NCBI GenBank assembly: GCA_049657775.1
Contig: JBASNZ010000022.1
Coordinates: 1 to 11,806 of the forward strand
Length of the DNA: 11,806 nt
Origin: JBASNZ01 sp049657775
GTDB taxonomy: Bacteria > Actinomycetota > Coriobacteriia > Anaerosomatales > Anaerosomataceae
Direction of reading: 5' to 3'
The position numbers and the translations under genes were made by a program. The notes below the pieces were generated by a model. It did no database searches and was not told where the DNA came from. It saw only the letters and a list, made by a program, of their open reading frames with translations. Of the stretch, positions 1 to 5,856 are shown piece by piece. How positions within the stretch are numbered: position 1 is the first letter of the stretch; each line of letters begins with the position of its first letter.

Positions 1-1063
1 GCGCGGGCGAGGGCGCTGCGGGTGCGGCAGGGCGCGCGGGCGTCGCGGTCGTCACGTCCACAAAGCACCGAAGCTTCCGGCCGTCCGGGGTTTCCACAAG
101 CGGAGGCATCTCGCGCGCGCACCGGTCGATGCGGTAGTCGCACCTGGGCGCGAAGGCGCAGCCCTTGGGCAGGTTGAGCGGGTTGGGGACCATGCCGCGG
201 ATCATGTACAGCGGCTCGTCGGTCTCGGTGTCCTCCATGCCCGGGATCGACTCGAGCAGCCCCAGCGTGTATGGATGGAGCGGCTGTTCAAAGAGCTGCT
301 CGGCGGTGGCTTCTTCAACGACCTGGCCGCAGTACATCACAACGACCCGGTCGGCCGACTCGGCCACCACGCCCAGGTCGTGGGTGATGAGGATCACGGC
401 CATCCCGATCATTTCGCGCAACTCCGAGAGCAGCGTGAGGATCTGCGCCTGGATGGTCACGTCAAGCGCGGTGGTGGGTTCATCGGCGATGAGCAGGTCG
501 GGATCGCACGAGAGCGCCATGGCGGTCATCACGCGCTGACGCATGCCGCCGGACATCTGGTGCGGATAGTCTTTGATGCGCTTCTCGGGCGACGGGATGC
601 CCACCAGACCCAGCATCTCGATGGCGCGCTCGCTGGCGGCCTTGTTGTCCAATCGCATATGCGTCTTGATGCTCTCGGTCAGCTGGTCCTCGATCGTAAA
701 GACCGGATTGAGGCTGGTCATCGGCTCCTGGAAGATCATCGAGATGTGGTTGCCGCGGATGTCGCGCATCTCGCGCGTTGAGAGCGAGAGCAGGTCCCGG
801 CCCTTATACATAACCTCGCCTGCCGAGACACGCCCCGGCGCCTGCAGCAGGCGCATCACCGACAGCGCGGCAACGCTCTTGCCCGAGCCGGACTCGCCCA
901 CGATGGCCAGCACCTCGCCCTTGCGCACCGTGAAACTCACGTCGCGCACGGCGCTGACGGTGCCGCGCTTCATCTCAAAGTCGGTTGAGAGGCCCCGCAC
1001 GTCAAGCAGGGTCTCACCCGCGGCGTGGGTGCTTGTCGCCATCTTCTCGCCCGGTGTCGTCAT
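1..1063 (-). CDS. dppD: Dipeptide/oligopeptide ABC importer ATPase DppD/OppD (partial at window edge)
   Basis: This is one of two cytoplasmic ATPases expected to drive the peptide importer encoded upstream. I translated 354 codons from ATG at 1063, and the frame is still open at the left edge. In order are Walker A GESGSGKS (56-63), Q-loop FQEP (111-114), signature MSGGMRQR (170-177), Walker B LLIADEPT (190-197), and the switch His in THD (H228). The oligopeptide-transporter C-terminal region carries HPYTLGLLESIP (263-274) and four cysteines (302, 308, 315, 333). In this family such cysteines can hold an Fe-S cluster; that is family knowledge and not shown here. The start follows the dppC stop by 9 bp with AGGGA 6 nt upstream. 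An in-frame ATG at 1042 lacks comparable spacing. The last residues are an Ala/Pro-rich tail, so the stop is probably close. The family assignment is secure, but Dpp versus Opp rests on the binding protein. Confidence 0.96.
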   Translation of the reverse strand, partial: MTTPGEKMATSTHAAGETLLDVRGLSTDFEMKRGTVSAVRDVSFTVRKGEVLAIVGESGSGKSVAALSVMRLLQAPGRVSAGEVMYKGRDLLSLSTREMRDIRGNHISMIFQEPMTSLNPVFTIEDQLTESIKTHMRLDNKAASERAIEMLGLVGIPSPEKRIKDYPHQMSGGMRQRVMTAMALSCDPDLLIADEPTTALDVTIQAQILTLLSELREMIGMAVILITHDLGVVAESADRVVVMYCGQVVEEATAEQLFEQPLHPYTLGLLESIPGMEDTETDEPLYMIRGMVPNPLNLPKGCAFAPRCDYRIDRCAREMPPLVETPDGRKLRCFVDVTTATPARPAAPAAPSPA

Positions 1064-1072
1064 CGCCCGTCC

Positions 1073-2065
1073 CTACTTGATCCGCGACCGGGGGTCGAGA
1101 GCATCACGCAGGCCGTCACCCAGCAGGTTGAACGCAAGCACCGTAGCGGTGATCGCCATGCCGGGGAACAGCAGCGTGTGTGGTGCCTGGAAGATGAAGC
1201 CGCGCGCCCGGCCCAGCATGTCGCCCCACTCGGCCTGTGGAGGCTGCACGCCCAGACCGAGGAAGCCCAGCGCCGCCGTGTCGAGGATGGCGCTCGAGAT
1301 GCCAAGCGTCGCGCGCACGATGATCACGGAAAGCGCGTTTGGCAGTACGTGACGGAAGATGATGCGAGCGTCGGTAAGGCCCACCACATGCGCCGCGGCG
1401 ATGTAGTCGTTCTCCTTGATCGACAAGATGTTGCCTCGCACGATGCGCGCGTACTCGGGAATAGAGACCAGCCCGATAGCGATGACCGCCTTGTCGATGC
1501 CCTTGCCAAGGGCTGCCATGAGTGTGATGGCGAGCAGGATGGACGGAATGGCAAGCATCATGTCCATCACGCGCATGATCACGGTGTCCAGCCAGCCGCC
1601 CGCATACCCCGCGACCGCTCCCAGGATGATGCCGATGGTAAGGGCTATCGACACCGCGAGCAGACCGACCGTGAGGGAGACTCGCGAACCGGCGATGACC
1701 CGGGAAAAGATGTCCATGCCCAACTGATCGGTGCCGAACCAGTGCGCGGCGCTGGGTGACTGAAGCGCATTGGACATGTCGGTCTCGACCGGGTTGTACG
1801 GCGTGAGCATGCCGCCGAAGATGGCGATGAACACAAGGATCGCGATGAACACAAGGCTCACAAGCGCCGCTTTGTTGGCCCGCAGGCTGCGCCACATCTC
1901 GAGCCACTGATTCTCGGGCTTCTCGTGCAGGGTCTCGTCAAAGTCGTACGGGGTGATCTCACCGTCGGGCAGTGCGATGCCCATCGCGAGCGCCTCGTCG
2001 GCCTTCTGACTCTCGCTCCCCATCGTGGGGACCTCATCAAGGGAGGATTGGTTCCATTCGCTCAT
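1073..2065 (-). CDS. dppC: Dipeptide ABC importer inner-membrane permease DppC/OppC
   Basis: This is a 330-residue permease that pairs with DppB to form the transmembrane channel of the peptide importer. A hydrophilic N-terminal stretch (about 1-60) precedes the first TM segment (about 67-87). The region after it contains HWFGTDQLGMDIFSR (108-122), a hallmark of OppC/DppC. Several TM segments follow, and the cytoplasmic EAA loop that docks on the ATPase is at about 221-243 (DYIAAAHVVGLTDARII). The protein ends DPRSRIK, as is common in the family. The ATG at 2065 is chosen because it follows the dppB stop by 2 bp and has AAGGAG 8 nt upstream. The frame stays open further upstream, but that extension lies inside dppB and is not family-like. 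The tight spacing suggests translational coupling to dppB. Confidence 0.97.
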   Translation of the reverse strand: MSEWNQSSLDEVPTMGSESQKADEALAMGIALPDGEITPYDFDETLHEKPENQWLEMWRSLRANKAALVSLVFIAILVFIAIFGGMLTPYNPVETDMSNALQSPSAAHWFGTDQLGMDIFSRVIAGSRVSLTVGLLAVSIALTIGIILGAVAGYAGGWLDTVIMRVMDMMLAIPSILLAITLMAALGKGIDKAVIAIGLVSIPEYARIVRGNILSIKENDYIAAAHVVGLTDARIIFRHVLPNALSVIIVRATLGISSAILDTAALGFLGLGVQPPQAEWGDMLGRARGFIFQAPHTLLFPGMAITATVLAFNLLGDGLRDALDPRSRIK

Positions 2066-2067
2066 GG

Positions 2068-3087
2068 CTACCGCTCCTTCTTTGACGAGTACTTGATGCG
2101 TGGGTCGAGATACGCGTACGCCAGGTCCGCGACCAAGTTGATGGTGACGAAGATGACCGCGACCAGGAGCACGATGCCCTGGACCACGGGAAAGTCCGAC
2201 TTGAGGATGCAGTCCACGGTGAACTTGCCGATCCCCGGCCACGAGAACACGCTCTCGGTTAAGAGCGCGCCGCCAAGGAGCGAGCCGAACTGCAGACCGA
2301 TGACGGTGGTCACCGGGATGAGCGACGGACGCAGCGCATGCTTGCCGATGACCTTGATCTCGGCGATGCCCTTGGCCCGTGCGGTGCGGATGTAGTCCTG
2401 CTCGAGGGTCTCGAGCATGGACGAGCGGGTCATGCGGGTGATGATGGCCATCGAGTACATCCCCAGCGCAAGCGCCGGCAAGATGAGGTGGACGGCGGCG
2501 CTTTGGAACGCCACCCCGTTGCCCTCGATGATCGCGTCGATCATGTAAAAACCGGTGACCTCGGCGGGTTTGAGGAGTACATCGATCCGGCCACCCGAGG
2601 GAAGCAGGTGCAGGAATCCGCTGAAGAACATGATGAACAGGATGCCGAGCCAGAAGATGGGGATCGACACGCCTACGAGCGCAAAGAGAGACCCGGCGGC
2701 GTCAAAGATGGAGTTCTTCTTCACCGCAGCCATCACGCCCAGCCCCACGCCGATGAGCGATGCGAACAGGATGGCGGCGATCGCCAGCTCGATCGTGGCC
2801 GGGAACCGCGCGAAGATCTCGTCGGTCACCGCGGACTTGGTGTAGTACGACGTCCCCAGGTCGCCCTTGAGCGCGCCGCCGAGGTACTTGAAGTACTGCG
2901 TCACCACAGGGTCGTTGAGGCCGTTGGCCTCGCGCCACGCCTCCATCGACTCGGCGGTGGCGTGCTGGCCTAAGACGATCGGCGCGGGGTCGGGAGAGAA
3001 CACGCGCATCAATGAGAACACGATGATGGACACTCCGATCATGACCGGAATGACCATCAGCACTCTCTTGATGACGTACTTCAGCAT
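2068..3087 (-). CDS. dppB: Dipeptide ABC importer inner-membrane permease DppB/OppB
   Basis: This is a 339-residue permease forming half of the importer channel. It begins MLKYVIKRVLMVIPVMIGVS, the typical opening of DppB/OppB, with TM1 at about 9-30. A large external loop follows (about 31-98, including GDLGTSYYTKSAV), then further TM segments at about 99-122, 130-156, 197-217, 258-282 and 303-325. The EAA loop contacting the ATPase is at about 231-250 (DYIRTARAKGIAEIKVIGKH). TESVFSWPGIGKF (277-289) and the C-terminal YLDPRIKY are conserved features of the family. Length is normal. ATG 3087 has GGGAG 8 nt upstream. It is separated from dppA by 95 bp that hold a strong hairpin, and is followed by dppC after 2 bp. 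Confidence 0.97.
   Translation of the reverse strand: MLKYVIKRVLMVIPVMIGVSIIVFSLMRVFSPDPAPIVLGQHATAESMEAWREANGLNDPVVTQYFKYLGGALKGDLGTSYYTKSAVTDEIFARFPATIELAIAAILFASLIGVGLGVMAAVKKNSIFDAAGSLFALVGVSIPIFWLGILFIMFFSGFLHLLPSGGRIDVLLKPAEVTGFYMIDAIIEGNGVAFQSAAVHLILPALALGMYSMAIITRMTRSSMLETLEQDYIRTARAKGIAEIKVIGKHALRPSLIPVTTVIGLQFGSLLGGALLTESVFSWPGIGKFTVDCILKSDFPVVQGIVLLVAVIFVTINLVADLAYAYLDPRIKYSSKKER
2074..2079 (-). promoter_or_regulatory. Shine-Dalgarno site of dppC inside the dppB 3' end
   Basis: AAGGAG lies 8 nt upstream of the ATG at 2065 and overlaps the last codons of dppB (Lys-Glu-Arg). It decides the dppC start against a longer open frame that reaches 2242, and it implies coupled translation of the two permeases. 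Confidence 0.8.
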
Positions 3088-3117
3088 GTGCGGGACTCCC
3101 GTGATGGGACACGAACG

Positions 3118-3156
3118 GTGCAGCCGGGAATCTCAGTGCATGGTTCCCGGCTGCAC
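3118..3156 (-). promoter_or_regulatory. Perfect 13-bp hairpin between dppA and dppB
   Basis: GTGCAGCCGGGAA (3118-3130) and TTCCCGGCTGCAC (3144-3156) are perfect inverted repeats around a 13-nt loop. The structure begins 26 nt after the dppA stop. No T run follows it on the transcribed side, so it does not look like a classical intrinsic terminator. Stable hairpins after the binding-protein gene of ABC operons often protect the upstream mRNA or reduce read-through, so the binding protein is made in excess over the permeases. That role is inferred here; the structure itself is read directly. Confidence 0.75.
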
Positions 3157-3182
3157 GCGCGCGTCTATCTGGATCGCAGAGC

Positions 3183-4760
3183 CTACTCGGCTGCTACGAC
3201 AACGTTCTTGAGGAACACATTGCCGGTCACATGGTAGTTGAAGCCCGAGACCTGCGGACGATACGCAGCAAGCGTCTTGGCGTGCGAGATCGGCAGCCAG
3301 ATCGCGCGCTCGGCCTGGTACTTCTCCATCGCGGCGTAGGCGGCGTTGCGCTCGGGGCCGTTGGGCAGCACGAGAGCGTCCTTGATCATGCCCTTGTAGG
3401 TCGGATCCTGCCAGCGAGCGACGTTCATGCTCGGGTCGGGATCGGACAGCAGGTTCATGAAGTTGTCCGGGTCGCCGTTGTCGCCGATCCAGCCGTAGAA
3501 GCAGATGTCGTAATCGCCGGCCTTGACCTTCTCCTTGTAGGTGGTCCAGTCGAAGGTGTCGATGGTGCACTCCACGCCGACCTTCTGCAGGTAGCCCTGG
3601 ATGGCGGTGGCAAGCGCAACACCGGTGGCGGCGTTGTACGGACGCGGGTTGGTGTAGGCGATCATGTGAACCTTGGTGATGCCAGCGGCGGCAAGGCCGG
3701 CCTTGGCGGCAGCCTCGTCGTACGCGACCTGCTTGACCGAGGCGTCATAGCCGGGAACGAAGCTGGGCAGGATGGTCTCGGCAACTTCCGAGTAGCCCTG
3801 GTACAGGCTGGCAACGAGCTCTTCGCGGTTGATGGCCTGCGAGAACGCGATGCGGGCAGCCTGGTTCTTGAACATGTCGGTCGTCGTGTTGTAGGCCATG
3901 TAGTTGATGTTCATACCGGCGGCCTCGAACAGCTTGTCGTTGCCCTTGGCGACCTGGTCCACGACCGTGGCGTCGATGCCGTCGATCATGTCGACTTCAC
4001 CGTTGTTGAGCGCGAGCACGCGGGCCGAGTTGTCCGCGATGAAGCGGAAGATGACGTTCTTGGTCTTGGCCGGCTCGCCCCAGTACTCCTCATTGCGGAC
4101 CAGGACGACGTTCTCGCCCTTGTTCCACTCGACGAACTTGTACGCTCCGGTGCCGACAGGAGCTTCCATGACCGAGTTGTTGCCGGCCTTGAGCGCCGTC
4201 GGGCTCACCATCGGGGCAGCCATGCTCATCGCGAGGTTCGCGAGGAAGGCGGTGTTGGGGGCGGTGAGGTTGATCGTCACCGTGGAGTCATCCACAACGA
4301 CGACGTCCTTGACCGAACCGAACACGAAGCCCGCGTAACCCATGTCCTCGGTTACCTGCGGCGGCAGCTGCCGGTCGATATTGAACTTGACGGCCTCGGC
4401 GTTGAAGTCGGTGCCGTCGTGGAACTTGACGCCCTGCTTGAGCTTGAACGTGTAGGTCAGGCCGTCATCGCTGATCGTCCACGACTCGGCGAGGCAGGGC
4501 TGCACCTCGGTGGAGTCATCGGCGTACTTCAGCAGACCCTCATAGATGTTGACGATGATCTTGGACGATTCACCGTCGTCGACGAGTGCCGGGTCCAGCC
4601 CGCGCGGGTCAGCACCCTGCGCGTACGTGAACGTGTCGACAGCTCCGGTGGTGTCTCCCTCGGACGTGTCCGTCTTATCGCTCGTCGCGCAGCCCGCAAG
4701 GGCCGCGATGACGAGCGCAAGAACGAGCATGAGCGAGAGCAGACGAGCAAGCCTCTTCAT
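3183..4760 (-). CDS. dppA: Lipoprotein peptide-binding protein, SBP_bac_5 family (DppA-like)
   Basis: This is the 525-residue extracytoplasmic substrate-binding lipoprotein of the importer. MKRLARLLS followed by a hydrophobic core and the lipobox LAGC (lipidated Cys24) is a clear signal. A Ser/Thr/Asp-rich linker (25-41) then leads into the family 5 fold. Diagnostic stretches include AESWTISDDGLTYTFKL (91-107), GVKFHDGTDFNAEAVKF (110-126) and PVGTGAYKF (201-209). GDNGDPDNF (426-434) matches the loop that in E. coli DppA supplies the Asp binding the peptide's free amino group. NPRPYN (371-376) is also family-like. This favours dipeptides or short peptides, although the substrate is not proven. 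ATG 4760 is chosen because it gives an intact signal peptide and has GAAGGGG 7 nt upstream. The frame is open further upstream but encodes no signal and crosses a CWB2 relic. It is the first gene of dppABCD. Confidence 0.96.
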   Translation of the reverse strand: MKRLARLLSLMLVLALVIAALAGCATSDKTDTSEGDTTGAVDTFTYAQGADPRGLDPALVDDGESSKIIVNIYEGLLKYADDSTEVQPCLAESWTISDDGLTYTFKLKQGVKFHDGTDFNAEAVKFNIDRQLPPQVTEDMGYAGFVFGSVKDVVVVDDSTVTINLTAPNTAFLANLAMSMAAPMVSPTALKAGNNSVMEAPVGTGAYKFVEWNKGENVVLVRNEEYWGEPAKTKNVIFRFIADNSARVLALNNGEVDMIDGIDATVVDQVAKGNDKLFEAAGMNINYMAYNTTTDMFKNQAARIAFSQAINREELVASLYQGYSEVAETILPSFVPGYDASVKQVAYDEAAAKAGLAAAGITKVHMIAYTNPRPYNAATGVALATAIQGYLQKVGVECTIDTFDWTTYKEKVKAGDYDICFYGWIGDNGDPDNFMNLLSDPDPSMNVARWQDPTYKGMIKDALVLPNGPERNAAYAAMEKYQAERAIWLPISHAKTLAAYRPQVSGFNYHVTGNVFLKNVVVAAE

Positions 4761-4839
4761 GTCCCATCCCCTTCTTTCGTGGGCGCAACGAATGCATGCG
4801 CTGCCAGCGTCCAACTGACGGTGGTCACAGCAGTGTATC

Positions 4840-4908
4840 GCACCTATCGGGGTGCACGGAATGATACCGGTGCTCGTGCAGGGTCCTGGGTATGCACTCG
4901 GCACCCGG
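4840..4908 (-). promoter_or_regulatory. dppA leader with alternative pairing elements
   Basis: On the minus strand GGTGC occurs at 4905-4901 and 4844-4840, and GCACC at 4873-4869 and 4855-4851. One fold pairs 4905-4901 with 4873-4869, adds GTGCA (4897-4893) with TGCAC (4880-4876), and leaves 4855-4851 to pair with 4844-4840. In another, the first GGTGC pairs with the second GCACC, and TGCAC (4880-4876) pairs with GTGCA (4857-4853). Mutually exclusive stems upstream of an operon can mark a regulatory leader. I do not recognise a known riboswitch class, and the SD at 4768-4774 is not obviously sequestered. Confidence 0.3.
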
Positions 4909-4925
4909 ATACATGCAAACCGAGG

Positions 4926-4947
4926 AAAGTCTACAAAGATGTAGGAC
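4926..4947 (-). promoter_or_regulatory. Dyad overlapping the candidate -10 box, with short T run
   Basis: GTC-C-TACA (4947-4940) and TGTA-GAC (4935-4929) form an inverted repeat of seven pairs with one bulged C and a four-base loop, followed by TTT (4928-4926). It could be an operator over the -10 region, or a weak terminator ending transcription from the upstream block. The sequence does not decide between these. Confidence 0.3.
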
Positions 4948-4956
4948 GTGAGACAA
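4928..4956 (-). promoter_or_regulatory. Candidate sigma-70-type promoter for dppABCD
   Basis: TTGTCT (4956-4951) and TAGACT (4933-4928) are separated by 17 bp and each matches the consensus at 4 of 6 positions. Transcription would start near 4921 and give a leader of about 160 nt. This is the best candidate I found in the gap, but matches of this quality occur by chance. Confidence 0.25.
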
Positions 4957-4973
4957 CCAGCCCCGCACGAGGG

Positions 4974-5165
4974 TCCCGACATCGCGGTGGTACCGCTGTA
5001 GTAGCGCACGATCGCGATCGTGTCCTTATGCGCCGCGAGCGTGCTGCCCACGCTCGACGGCAGCGATGCGACCTTCTTGATCTTGGCGGTCACCAGCTGC
5101 GCGGTGGCATAGCGGTTGGCGCCCGGTAAGCGCTCCACGCTCTCGCCGGTGAGCCACGGCGGGTG
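4974..5165 (-). pseudogene. Relic of a cell-wall-binding repeat 2 (CWB2) protein
   Basis: The frame reads WLTGESVERLPGANRYATA and then AKIKKVASLPSSVGSTLAAH, followed by IAIVRYYSGTTAMSG. RLxGxNRYxTA is the classic opening of a CWB2 repeat (cell_wall_binding_2), used by surface proteins to anchor to cell-wall polymers. IVRYYSGTTAMSG resembles the end of such a repeat, usually a VxxYxGGTxAVS-like segment. The middle part, normally containing a GDxFxDAL-type motif and roughly 40 residues, is missing. No signal peptide, credible start or flanking repeats remain. The frame runs open into the unrelated dppA signal peptide. It is probably the remains of a deleted surface-protein gene. A very diverged small protein starting at GTG 5138 is less likely. 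Confidence 0.55.
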
Positions 5166-5167
5166 AC

Positions 5168-5749
5168 CTATCCCTGGCGACCGGCGCCTTCCAGCAGCAA
5201 GCGCGTCACGTCGGCCGCGAGCGCGGGAGCGACATGGCTCCGCACGAGGTTGTAGACCTCGGAGTCCCTCTCGGGCATCTGATGCCAGAAGCGCAGGCCG
5301 ACTCCGCGTATGGCGTCGGTCAGACGCGGGATATCGCGCGGCGCAGGCGCCTCGCGTGAGAGCACGTCGAGCGCTGCGTCGAGGGTATCGGCAAGTGGCA
5401 GGCAGCTCTGCACGCGACCCACGGCCGACTCGTCAAACGCGAGTCCGCCCTGCCCCGGACGCATCCGCCATACACGCATGCCCGCGAGGAGACCGATGCC
5501 CATGAGCACTACCCAGATCGTGTGGTAGATCTCGGTGCTCAATTGCGGGGGCCACGCACCGAAACCGCCCGACGAGACGAGCGACGCGAACGACGGCGTG
5601 AGCACGAGCGCTACGACCGCAGCCATGCCAAGCGCCACGCCACCGGTCTTGGAGCGCAGGAACGATTCGCGCGGCGCGACGAACGCGTAGCCCACCACGT
5701 AGGCGCATCCGCCCGCGATAACCGTCATCCCAAGAAGAAACGCGAGCAC
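5168..5749 (-). CDS. Hypothetical membrane protein with three predicted TM segments
   Basis: This is a 193-residue protein I do not recognise. The N-terminal half is hydrophobic, with TM segments at about 1-24, 36-58 and 74-93. The C-terminal half (about 94-193) is soluble and probably cytoplasmic by the positive-inside rule (RVWRMRPGQ follows TM3). It is rich in Asp, Arg and Leu with predicted helices, including about 118-131 and 163-187. No catalytic motif, metal site or coiled coil stands out. GTG 5749 is the start because a perfect GGAGGT sits 5 nt upstream. It follows eno by 107 bp in the same orientation. In many actinobacteria a DivIC/FtsB-like septum protein follows eno, but that has one TM and a coiled coil and does not match this protein. 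The gene looks intact, with composition like its neighbours. Confidence 0.8.
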   Translation of the reverse strand: MLAFLLGMTVIAGGCAYVVGYAFVAPRESFLRSKTGGVALGMAAVVALVLTPSFASLVSSGGFGAWPPQLSTEIYHTIWVVLMGIGLLAGMRVWRMRPGQGGLAFDESAVGRVQSCLPLADTLDAALDVLSREAPAPRDIPRLTDAIRGVGLRFWHQMPERDSEVYNLVRSHVAPALAADVTRLLLEGAGRQG

Positions 5750-5754
5750 ACGCT

Positions 5755-5760
5755 ACCTCC
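5755..5760 (-). promoter_or_regulatory. Shine-Dalgarno site fixing the GTG start at 5749
   Basis: GGAGGT lies 5 nt upstream of the GTG at 5749. It is the best ribosome binding site in the window and settles the start of the hypothetical membrane protein, which has no ATG until codon 8. Confidence 0.8.
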
Positions 5761-5779
5761 GTGCGTAGGCGACGGTCTC

Positions 5780-5798
5780 GACGCCCAACTCGGGCGTC
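5780..5798 (-). promoter_or_regulatory. Perfect 7-bp hairpin between eno and the membrane-protein gene
   Basis: GACGCCC and GGGCGTC form a perfect stem around a 5-nt loop in the 107-bp gap after eno. No T run follows on the transcribed strand, so it is not a standard intrinsic terminator. It may mark the 3' end of a processed eno mRNA or attenuate read-through; neither role is shown. Confidence 0.45.
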
Positions 5799-5856
5799 CT
5801 TCACAACTCGTCAAGTGATCGTCATACCGCCGCAGACGACACCCGGTGCTCGACCC

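Larger units (their letters stand above)
4761..5167. other. 407-bp interval without an intact gene, between the housekeeping block and dppA
   Basis: Its right part (about 4974-5165) holds a decayed CWB2 repeat. Its left part holds the presumed dppA promoter, a dyad and a structured leader. Just after the stop of the upstream membrane-protein gene is a small hairpin (CGCCG at about 5158-5162 with CGGCG at about 5145-5149) that lacks a T run, so I do not call a terminator there. I see no intact ORF with codon use or motifs of a real gene on either strand. Confidence 0.7.

Noticed and set aside
2066..2242. Longer dppC start upstream of ATG 2065
   Set aside because: It lies wholly inside dppB in another frame, and the residues are Arg/Pro/Gly-rich shadow sequence. 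ATG 2065 has AAGGAG at ideal spacing.
4761..4960. Known riboswitch or T-box in the dppA leader
   Set aside because: I found no conserved core of a class I know and no T-box-like sequence. The alternative stems are reported only as a finding.
5007..5022. Perfect 16-bp palindrome CACGATCGCGATCGTG, with a 12-bp core also at 8570-8581, as an operator
   Set aside because: In both places the core is the codon string for Ile-Ala-Ile-Val on the minus strand, so codon choice explains it. One copy is inside the start of mazG and the other inside the CWB2 relic.
3231..5129. Open frame of 632 codons on the plus strand opposite dppA
   Set aside because: It mirrors dppA and the leader in a high-GC sequence, has no recognisable domain, and consists of Val/Asp/Gly/Arg-rich shadow translation. 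The minus-strand protein has clear family motifs and a lipobox.
4761..5138. N-terminal extension of dppA to GTG 5138
   Set aside because: The added residues give no signal peptide, cross a CWB2 relic and would bury the real lipoprotein signal. A good SD and a complete lipobox support ATG 4760.
5168..5749. DivIC/FtsB identity for the gene after eno
   Set aside because: DivIC/FtsB has a single TM segment and a coiled coil. This protein has three hydrophobic segments and no heptad pattern.
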